Assembly (NCBI GenBank): GCA_930367215.1
Contig: OV884057.1
Span: forward strand, 104,867,284-104,931,283
DNA from: Pollenia angustigena
Lineage: Eukaryota; Arthropoda; Insecta; Diptera; Polleniidae
DNA: 64,000 nt
Reading direction: 5' to 3'
The position numbers and the translations under genes are program-made. Every line of letters starts with the position of its first letter. Position 1 is the stretch's first letter. Positions 53,201 through 62,475 of the stretch are shown here, in pieces. The notes under the pieces are model-generated. The model searched no databases. It saw only the letters and a program-made list of their open reading frames with translations, and was not told where the DNA came from.

Positions 53201-56200
53201 ATTCTTGACGGGGCTCGGGCTCGAACCCTGGCCGGCAGGTTACCATGACATGTTTCGATCGCAACCACTCGATCTCCTCAGATGGATTTGCCGTCTTACA
53301 ATCGCAGCCATCGACGACTGCTGACGTCAATAGTCAAACATCAATCCTTAAACCAAATTGTATTTTAACATTTGGTAGATCGAAATTTGCTTTCCTGAAT
53401 GATTATCCATTTTAATTGATTTTACATGTTTTTTCCTTACTTCTGTTTTTTCGTACTTTTGTCAAGAATTTTTCCTGAAGTCCAAGTACATTTTTTTTTT
53501 GTTTTTTCATTTTGTCTTTCTCTTTTCTGTTGACCTTTTTCAGCACAACTTGAAGGACAAATGTACACATAGAGCTCGTGCCTTAGCCTTAACAATAATT
53601 AGTATTGTGGTTATTTTGTTGAACTATTTATGGTTTTTAATCCAAATTTTTAATATTTTTAATTAGGCTTAAGTTCATGAAATTTAATTTTCATTAAATT
53701 ATTTTTTATGAAGAAAGGAATTTTACAACATGAAAATTAATTAAAATTGTTATTGATAATCTTTCATTCTTGACGTGGCTCGGGCTCGAACCCTGGCCGG
53801 CAGGTTACCATGACATGTTTCGATCGCAACCACTCGATCTCCTCAGATGGATTTGCCGTCTTACACTCGCAGCCATCGACGACTGCTGACGTCAATAGTC
53901 AAACATCAATCCTTAAACCAAATTGTATTTTAACATTTGGTAGATCGAAATTTGCTTTCCTGAATGATTATCCATTTTAATTGATTTTACATGTTTTTTC
54001 CTTACATCTGTTTTTTCGTACTTTTGTCAAGAATTTTTCCTGAAGTCCAAGTACATTTTTATTTTTTTTTTTTTGTTTTTTCATTCTGTCTTTCTCTTTT
54101 CTGTTGACCTTTTTCAGCACAACTTGAAGGACAAATGTACACATAGAGCTCGTGCCTTAGCCTTAACAATAATTAGTATTGTGGTTATTTTGTTGAACTA
54201 TTTATGGTTTTTAATCCAAATTTTTAATTAGGCTTAAGTTCATGAAATTTAATTTTCATTAAATTATTTTTTATGCAAATCCATCTGAGGAGATCGAGTG
54301 GTTGCGATCGAAACATGTCATGGTAACCTGCCGGCCAGGGTTCGAGCCCGAGCCACGTCAAGAATGAAAGAATATCAATAACAATTTTAATTAATTTTCA
54401 TGTTGTAAAATTCCTTTCTTCATAAAAAATAATTTAATGAAAATTAAATTTCATGAACTTAAGCCTAATTAAAAATATTAAAAATTTGGATTAAAAACCA
54501 TAAATAGTTCAACAAAATAACCACAATACTAATTATTGTTAAGGCTAAGGCACGAGCTCTATGTGTACATTTGTCCTTCAAGTTGTGCTGAAAAAGGTCA
54601 ACAGAAAAGAGAAAGACAAAATGAAAAAACAAAAAAAAAAAAAAATGTACTTGGACTTCAGGAAAAATTCTTGACAAAAGTACGAAAAAACATGTAAAAT
54701 CAATTAAAATGGATAATCATTCAGGAAAGCAAATTTCGATCTACCAAATGTTAAAATACAATTTGGTTTAAGGATTGATGTTTGACTATTGACGTCAGCA
54801 GTCGTCGATGGCTGCGAGTGTAAGACGGCAAATCCATCTGAGGAGATCGAGTGGTTGCGATCGAAACATGTCATGGTAACCTGCCGGCCAGGGTTCGAGC
54901 CCGAGCCACGTCAAGAATGAAAGATTATCAATAACAATTTTAATTAATTTTCATGTTGTAAAATTCCTTTCTTCATAAAAAATAATTTAATGAAAATTAA
55001 ATTTCATGAACTTAAGCCTAATTAAAAATATTAAAAATTTGGATTAAAAACCATAAATAGTTCAACAAAATAACCACAATACTAATTATTGTTAAGGCTA
55101 AGGCACGAGCTCTATGTGTACATTTGTCCTTCAAGTTGTGCTGAAAAAGGTCAACAGAAAAGAGAAAGACAAAATGAAAAAACAAAAAAAAAATGTACTT
55201 GGACTTCAGGAAAAATTCTTGACAAAAGTACGAAAAAACAGAAGTAAGGAAAAAACATGTAAAATCAATTAAAATGGATAATCATTCAGGAAAGCAAATT
55301 TCGATCTACCAAATGTTAAAATACAATTTGGTTTAAGGATTGATGTTTGACTATTGACGTCAGCAGTCGTCGATGGCTGCGAGTGTAAGACGGCAAATCC
55401 ATCTGAGGAGATCGAGTGGTTGCGATCGAAACATGTCATGGTAACCTGCCGGCCAGGGTTCGAGCCCGAGCCACGTCAAGAATGAAAGATTATCAATAAC
55501 AATTTTAATTAATTTTCATGTTGTAAAATTCCTTTCTTCATAAAAAATAATTTAATGAAAATAAAATTTCATGAACTTAAGCCTAATTAAAAATATTAAA
55601 AATTTGGATTAAAAACCATAAATAGTTCAACAAAATAACCACAATACTAATTATTGTTAAGGCTAAGGCACGAGCTCTATGTGTACATTTGTCCTTCAAG
55701 TTGTGCTGAAAAAGGTCAACAGAAAAGAGAAAGACAAAATGAAAAAACAAAAAAAAAAAAAAAATGTACTTGGACTTCAGGAAAAATTCTTGACAAAAGT
55801 ACGAAAAAACAGAAGTAAGGAAAAAACATGTAAAATCAATTAAAATGGATAATCATTCAGGAAAGCAAATTTCGATCTACCAAATGTTAAAATACAATTT
55901 GGTTTAAGGATTGATGTTTGACTATTGACGTCAGCAGTCGTCGATGGCTGCGAGTGTAAGACGGCAAATCCATCTGAGGAGATCGAATGGTTGCGATCGA
56001 AACATGTCATGGTAACCTGCCGGCCAGGGTTCGAGCCCGAGCCACGTCAAGAATGAAAGATTATCAATAACAATTTTAATTAATTTTCATGTTGTAAAAT
56101 TCCTTTCTTCATAAAAAATAATTTAATGAAAATTAAATTTCATGAACTTAAGCCTAACTAAAAATATTAAAAATTTGGATTAAAAACCATAAATAGTTCA

Positions 56201-56223
56201 ACAAAATAACCACAATACTATTT
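50231..56223. repeat. Inverted satellite-like array of about 568-bp chimeric units
   Basis: Seven units in one orientation start at 50231, 50796, 51364, 51932, 52502, 53072 and 53638 (period 565-573). A partial unit (54211-54275) follows, then 54276-56223 holds 3.4 units in the opposite orientation. Units are nearly identical. Each has a tRNA-like part (B-box on the minus strand left of the junction, on the plus strand right of it) and a Harbinger-derived part: T-rich tract, TTTTTCAG acceptor and CACAACTTGAAGGACAA. AGAAGTAAGTATTT at 50217-50230 and 56224-56237 brackets the block. Open frames such as HNLKDKCTHRARALALT recur with each unit and are not supported as genes. Confidence 0.95.
53780..53879 (-). 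promoter_or_regulatory. tRNA-like pol III promoter (example unit)
   Basis: Minus strand: A-box-like AGATCGAGTGGTT, about 43 nt, then GGTTCGAGCCC, which matches the B-box consensus GGTTCGANNCC. An arrangement like the head of a Ser/Leu-type tRNA. The same block occurs in all 11 B-box copies of the array, three in the second array (60457-62093) and one at 27047-27106. No complete cloverleaf is evident, so it is not a functional tRNA gene. Confidence 0.6.
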
Positions 56224-56343
56224 AGAAGTAAGTATTTAAATATGTATGTATAAGCTTTTTTGTCCACACTTTTTGTAAAAATTGTTAATGTGTATATCAG
56301 AACGAATTCATAAAATAGTTGGGACGATCTCATTTCTAGCTTT
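56224..56343 (+). pseudogene. Harbinger-like intron 1 and exon 2 relic
   Basis: AGAAGTAAGTATTTAAATATG at 56224, then the intron and an AG at about 56289 followed by AACGAATTCATAAAATAGTTGG, homologous to the minus-strand copy at 47930-48020. Cut by the hAT MITE. Repeated at 62094-62213. Confidence 0.55.
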
Positions 56344-56351
56344 ATTAAAGC

Positions 56352-56597
56352 CACAGAGTATACAGAGACGTCACGAGACAGAAAATATTGTGTTTTTTTC
56401 TGTCTTTTTCTTCGAGAGCTGCCCTTTTTGCGTTTTTTGTTTTGATTATGCGATTTGTGTAGATAGTGGCGGCCCGTTTTTACGCATTGTCACTTCACTA
56501 ACAAAAAACGTTTTCTTTCTCTTTCTTCGAAAGCTGCCCTCGCAAATGATTTAGGCATTTTTCATACGTCACTTTTTTCATCTCTGTATACTTTGTG
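56352..56597. mobile_element. 246-bp hAT-type MITE, copy 1
   Basis: Ends CACAGAGTATACAGAG (56352) and CTCTGTATACTTTGTG (ending 56597). ATTAAAGC at 56344-56351 and 56598-56605 is a perfect 8-bp target duplication. Imperfectly palindromic inside (CTTCGAGAGCTGCCCT / CTTCGAAAGCTGCCCT). A third, half copy lies at 20980. Confidence 0.92.
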
Positions 56598-56605
56598 ATT
56601 AAAGC

Positions 56606-59443
56606 CCTTATTTTATTTATTTATTTATTTATTTAAGAAAAAATTGTAACTTCTACAACAAAACATCAGTCTTAAACAGTAGAAATCTTATGATGTTATT
56701 TTGGAAAATGAAAAATAATAAACTTAAGTCTAGGTATAGTTATTACAAAATCGATATAAATAAAATTATTATAACTAAACCAAACAAATAAATAACGAAA
56801 AACTACATATCAAAATATCATAAATACATTTATAAAAAATCAAAAAATATTGAACTATAGAATTATACCGAACTATAAACAAACTTGTTGACTATGAATA
56901 ATATTTAAATATTTCTTTCTTAAATTGTAACACATTGCTGATTTCTTTTATTGTTGGATTAGTAATATTATTCCAAAGACGTATTGCAAATATGAAAAAT
57001 TGCCATTCAGATATTAATGTGTGATGTCTGATTTAAATTAAATTTCTATTTCTTCTGAGTCGACTAAATTTTAAACGATTAAAAAGATGACCTGGCTCAC
57101 GGTTGGTTATAAATACTAAAGTTCTTATTTTCAGTAAATCTTCAAAAAGTACCCCGAATATTTTTTTAGAGTAAGGTGTTATACTAATGTAAGTACCATT
57201 TATGTTATAATTTCTGATCCCGTAAACGTACCTTGCAATGTTGTTATATGTGACGGTCAATTTAGATTTACTGGTTTCATCACAACTTGCAAAAATCTCA
57301 CATCCGTAGGTTAAAATTGGTATCAAATATGTCTTAGCAAGTAATAAGCGTATTTTCAATGGGGTGCAATATTGAGTAGGCCATAGGGTTCTTAGCATCG
57401 AATATGTTTTACCACAGGCAGCTATAACGTGATCAGACCAGGTTAAAGTGTTATTAAAAATTACACCAAGATTTTTTGCTTTATCTACGATTTCAATCCG
57501 TTGGTTTTTAATAAAAATGTTGGGATAATCAATAATTTTCTGTGTTCTTTTACGTATTACAATGCATTTCGATTTAGTAGGATTTAAACTTAACCCGTTA
57601 ACATCAGCCCAACGTGAAACCCGTTGTAAGTCCTGATTAAGTCTTGCAGTACATTCATCTAAGTTCCCTTTTTTGTTACTTATGTACAATTGTACGTCAT
57701 CGGCATACATTCTAATGTTGCAATGGAGCAACTGTTCAGGAAGATCGTTTGCGTAAATGGAGAAGAGGAGAGGACCTAGAATGGATCCCTGAGGAACACC
57801 CCTGACAACAGGAAGAAAATTTGAGATAGTTGAAGGACTAGTTTCAACACACTGGACACGATCTTTAAGATATGAATCAATCAATCTAATGGATGTTGAT
57901 GAAAAATTCATCATTTTCTCCAGTTTTTGAATAAGTATTGTGTGGTCAACGGTATCAAAAGCCTTTGAATGATCCAACAGTACTAAATATGCAACGCACC
58001 CATCGTCAATTTCCTTTCTAAGATCTTCTTCTACATCAGTTAGAGCAGTAATACAGCTATATTTGGCCCGAAAGCCAGATTGTTGATCGGTCAATAATTT
58101 ACTATCATTTATATAATTGGTTATCTGTTCATGTAAAAGTTTCTCGAAAGCCTTTGAGAGATAAGGTAAAATAGCTATGGGCCGATATTCAGTGGATGAT
58201 TTTGGTATTGGAATAATTTTTGCCTATTTCCATCTAAGTGGATAAGTGCCTGTCATAATTATTTTATTGAAAATATGAGTGATAAATGGTAGTAGTGACG
58301 GAAGAATAATTTTAAGGAAAGCTGGGTGTATACTATCCATTCCTATAGCTTTTGATTTAATGGAAAGGCAGCTTTTGAGAACATCCAACTGGCTAACATA
58401 CTCAAAATTAAAAGGGTTAGATGGGAGATTGGTTGCATGAAAATTGATATAATGGGTATGATCTGCTTGAGGCATGGGTATATTAACAAAGTTTGAATTT
58501 AATTCATAAGGATCCGATATACTATTATCCTGCTTATTCTTATTTTCTACGATTCCAATTTCCCTAATAGTTTTCCAAGTATTTTTAGTGCTAACAGAAT
58601 TCATAAATTTTTCAGAGTAGTATTTAGATTTTGCGTTTTTAATGGTTTTGGTTACGATTTTTCTAGCATTGCGATAATTTTCGTGTAGATTATCAGTTTT
58701 AAAGCGTTTCCATCGAGAGAAAGCGTTGTCACGATCTACTATAAGGCGCTTTATTTCAGATGTGAACCACGGTTTCTGGCGGTTACTCATTTCCTTCGTT
58801 TGAATTGGTACTATTACGTTATACAAGCTTTTTATATTTTGTTCCAAGAAGGCCAGCTGATCATTTACCGATAGCATGTAATAAATACAACCCCAGTCTA
58901 TTTTAATATACTCTTGTTCCAAAATGATGTAATTAATCCGTTTAAAATTACGAAATTGAATAATGTTAGTAGAACTTTGAAGTGGAATATTAAAAATCAT
59001 GAATATCAGATCGTGCCTCGAAAAGCAAGATGCAGACAACTGATCATATATTAAGATCTTTTCTGCGTTTGAGACAAAAAATATATCAAGTAAAGTATTA
59101 TTGGATGATGTAAAGTGGGTTGGTGTATTTATATTAGCAGGGACAAGATCAAATGATTTCATACTAATAGTTAAACGTGATTCAACTAGCAGATTTGAGT
59201 TGAAATCCCCAGCTATTATTATGTCATTATATAATGGTGTGATATCCTCCAATACTGTAAAAAAATGAGTGAAATCTATATTACTTCTAGGCCTATATAC
59301 ACAACCAATAAGAAATTTTCTTCCTCCACCACTTGCATCAAGGAAAAGATATTCAACTTTATTTTCTTTGTATAAATTTTCATCACTTTTGGCTTTGATT
59401 GTACATACCAAACCCTTTTTAACATAAAACGCAACTCATCCAT
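56606..59443 (-). mobile_element. Jockey-like non-LTR retrotransposon, copy 1
   Basis: Minus strand, 3' end at the left with a tail of TTTA repeats (56610-56634). The 5' end is truncated inside the endonuclease at about 59443 (GVAFYVKKGLV). The 3' UTR runs from about 56606 to 56890. Only ORF2 remains. Confidence 0.88.
56887..59443 (-). pseudogene. Jockey-like ORF2, copy 1, two nonsense codons
   Basis: Open from the 5' truncation to 58224: endonuclease with GDFNSNLL, TPTHFTSSNNTLLDIFF and FSRHDLIFM, linker, KSKAIGMDSIHPAFL. A TAG at about 58221-58223 after LRWK interrupts the RT start (AKIIPIPKS); the frame then continues to 57033: QQSGFRAKYSC, LLDHSKAFDTVDH, GVPQGSILGPLLFSIYANDL, MYADDVQLY (catalytic Asp pair), NLGVIFNNTLTW. 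A second stop at 57033 replaces a Gln seen in copy 2, and four codons are missing near 57108 compared with copy 2. The remaining tail to about 56887 matches the C-terminus of copy 2. Confidence 0.9.
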
Positions 59444-59925
59444 AGTTATGACATAACTAATATGAAATTTAAAAGAATACATACGGAAAAAAAGGAAATG
59501 TATAAAAAATCAATGTAAAACGCTGCTGAAATCGATATTATCGAAACGATTTGTTACCGATAATATCGTTTTCAGTTACTTTATAAATTGATTTATAATT
59601 CATTTTGCTTTTATTATCTGTATATATTTCTTTAAATTTTATATTATATATGTTAATTGAACTGTATTTTGAACGATAAATTTGGACTTTAATTCAGAAA
59701 TGGATTTTAAATTTGTTCTAAATTCGTCATACGGCTTAAAAATAATCTTTCTGAAATCAATCGATTTCCATCACATTTATACCTGATTATATATTTTTTT
59801 TATATAATTTTTTTTATTATTGTGGAACAGTATTATATATATATTTATAAGTATTATTGTGGAACAATATTATATATTTTTATAAGTATTATTGTGGAAC
59901 AATATTATATATTTAATTAATTTTT
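59444..59925. repeat. Spacer with palindrome and 37-bp tandem repeats
   Basis: CGATATTATCGAAACG and CGATAATATCG form a palindrome at 59533-59569. Near the 3' end of the transposase, TATTATTGTGGAACAATATT plus ATATATTTATAAG is repeated three times (59816-59913). Confidence 0.7.
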
Positions 59926-60456
59926 TTATATAAATATAAGTTTTTGTATTTCAATAAAAATTTGTTTATATTGAACATTATTATTTTTAATAAAATCTTT
60001 TAATATTTCTCTTAATTGAAATGCAGTTGTGGAGGAACGGTTAGCTGATCTTGGTTGGTATGATGGCAGGGGTTGTACTTCTTCTCGCCACTGACCTTGA
60101 GTTTCTCTATTTTCACCTGAGTGATCAACAAGCTCAGTAGTAAAGTAATTTCGGTCATTTTTAAGCATTAAAAAGTTGTGAAGCACTACCGTGGCTAATA
60201 CAACTTTGTCTGCATTTTTTGGGGACATATGAATTGTTGTATGAAGTACCCTCCATCTATTGGCCAAAATGCCAAAGGCATTTTCTATGTGCACTCGCGC
60301 CTTAGATAATATTGTGTTGAATCTGTCTTTATCTTGCGGTAAGCTATGTCCAGGAAATGGTCGCATTAAATTGTCTTTTAATGGGAATGCGTTATCGCCA
60401 ACAAAATAATAGGGAAAATTTATAGAAGTTCCAGGTAAGTTGTCCTTCAAGTTGTG
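59926..60456 (-). pseudogene. Harbinger DDE transposase, last exon
   Basis: Minus-strand exon after a good acceptor (T-rich tract, TTTTTCAG, exon from 60456). It reads HNLKDNLPGTSINFPYYFVG, DNAFPLKDNLMRPFPG, FNTILSKARVHIENAFGILA, NRWRVLHTTIHM and VVLHNFLM, then a polar tail to the stop at 59926. This matches the C-terminal half of Harbinger/PIF transposases (DDE_Tnp_4), with the GDxAFPL Asp and the RxxIENxFGxLxxRWR Glu. Upstream exons with the first Asp are missing; in their place is the satellite array (60457 on). The exon itself is open. Confidence 0.9.
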
Positions 60457-62093
60457 CTGAAAAAGGTCAACAGAAAAGAGAAAGACAAAATGAAAAAACA
60501 AAAAAAAAAAAAAAATGTACTTGGACTTCAGGAAAAATTCTTGACAAAAGTACGAAAAAACATGTAAAATCAATTAAAATGGATAATCATTCAGGAAAGC
60601 AAATTTCGATCTACCAAATGTTAAAATACAATTTGGTTTAAGGATTGATGTTTGACTATTGACGTCAGCAGTCGTCGATGGCTGCGAGTGTAAGACGGCA
60701 AATCCATCTGAGGAGATCGAGTGGTTGCGATCGAAACATGTCATGGTAACCTGCCGGCCAGGGTTCGAGCCCGAGCCACGTCAAGAATGAAAGATTATCA
60801 ATAACAATTTTAATTAATTTTCATGTTGTAAAATTCCTTTCTTCATAAAAAATAATTTAATGAAAATTAAATTTCATGAACTTAAGCCTAATTAAAAATA
60901 TTAAAAATTTGGATTAAAAACCATAAATAGTTCAACAAAATAACCACAATACTAATTATTGTTAAGGCTAAGGCACGAGCTCTATGTGTACATTTGTCCT
61001 TCAAGTTGTGCTGAAAAAGGTCAACAGAAAAGAGAAAGACAAAATGAAAAAACAAAAAAAAAATGTACTTGGACTTCAGGAAAAATTCTTGACAAAAGTA
61101 CGAAAAAACAGAAGTAAGGAAAAAACATGTAAAATCAATTAAAATGGATAATCATTCAGGAAAGCAAATTTCGATCTACCAAATGTTAAAATACAATTTG
61201 GTTTAAGGATTGATGTTTGACTATTGACGTCAGCAGTCGTCGATGGCTGCGAGTGTAAGACGGCAAATCCATCTGAGGAGATCGAGTGGTTGCGATCGAA
61301 ACATGTCATGGTAACCTGCCGGCCAGGGTTCGAGCCCGAGCCACGTCAAGAATGAAAGATTATCAATAACAATTTTAATTAATTTTCATGTTGTAAAATT
61401 CCTTTCTTCATAAAAAATAATTTAATGAAAATAAAATTTCATGAACTTAAGCCTAATTAAAAATATTAAAAATTTGGATTAAAAACCATAAATAGTTCAA
61501 CAAAATAACCACAATACTAATTATTGTTAAGGCTAAGGCACGAGCTCTATGTGTACATTTGTCCTTCAAGTTGTGCTGAAAAAGGTCAACAGAAAAGAGA
61601 AAGACAAAATGAAAAAACAAAAAAAAAAAAAAAATGTACTTGGACTTCAGGAAAAATTCTTGACAAAAGTACGAAAAAACAGAAGTAAGGAAAAAACATG
61701 TAAAATCAATTAAAATGGATAATCATTCAGGAAAGCAAATTTCGATCTACCAAATGTTAAAATACAATTTGGTTTAAGGATTGATGTTTGACTATTGACG
61801 TCAGCAGTCGTCGATGGCTGCGAGTGTAAGACGGCAAATCCATCTGAGGAGATCGAATGGTTGCGATCGAAACATGTCATGGTAACCTGCCGGCCAGGGT
61901 TCGAGCCCGAGCCACGTCAAGAATGAAAGATTATCAATAACAATTTTAATTAATTTTCATGTTGTAAAATTCCTTTCTTCATAAAAAATAATTTAATGAA
62001 AATTAAATTTCATGAACTTAAGCCTAACTAAAAATATTAAAAATTTGGATTAAAAACCATAAATAGTTCAACAAAATAACCACAATACTATTT
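60457..62093. repeat. Second satellite-like array, 3 units
   Basis: Three about 568-bp units in the inverted orientation (B-boxes near 60763, 61331 and 61900), nearly identical to 54588-56223 at an offset of about 5870. The left end runs directly into the Harbinger transposase exon, so the T-rich tract and CAG of the unit here act as its real intron end. Confidence 0.93.
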
Positions 62094-62213
62094 AGAAGTA
62101 AGTATTTAAATATGTATGTATAAGCTTTTTTGTCCACACTTTTTGTAAAAATTGTTAATGTGTATATCAGAACGAATTCATAAAATAGTTGGGACGATCT
62201 CATTTCTAGCTTT
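62094..62213 (+). pseudogene. Harbinger-like intron 1 and exon 2 relic, copy 2
   Basis: Repeats 56224-56343 within the 5.87-kb duplication. Confidence 0.55.
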
Positions 62214-62221
62214 ATTAAAGC

Positions 62222-62467
62222 CACAGAGTATACAGAGACGTCACGAGACAGAAAATATTGTGTTTTTTTCTGTCTTTTTCTTCGAGAGCTGCCCTTTTTG
62301 CGTTTTTTGTTTTGATTATGCGATTTGTGTAGATAGTGGCGGCCCGTTTTTACGCATTGTCACTTCACTAACAAAAAACGTTTTTTTTCTCTTTCTTCGA
62401 AAGCTGCCCTCGCAAATGATTTAGGCATTTTTCATACGTCACTTTTTTCATCTCTGTATACTTTGTG
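62222..62467. mobile_element. 246-bp hAT-type MITE, copy 2
   Basis: Same element as 56352-56597, carried by the segmental duplication. ATTAAAGC at 62214-62221 and 62468-62475. One visible difference is CGTTTTTTTTCTC against CGTTTTCTTTCTC. Confidence 0.92.
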
Positions 62468-62475
62468 ATTAAAGC

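Noticed and set aside
53780..53879. Functional tRNA genes in each satellite unit
   Set aside because: Only A- and B-box-like segments are present; I could not form acceptor and anticodon stems, so this is a tRNA-like promoter at most.
50231..56223. Regular repeats as a CRISPR array
   Set aside because: Units are about 568 bp, contiguous and nearly identical without variable spacers, in an animal genome with introns.
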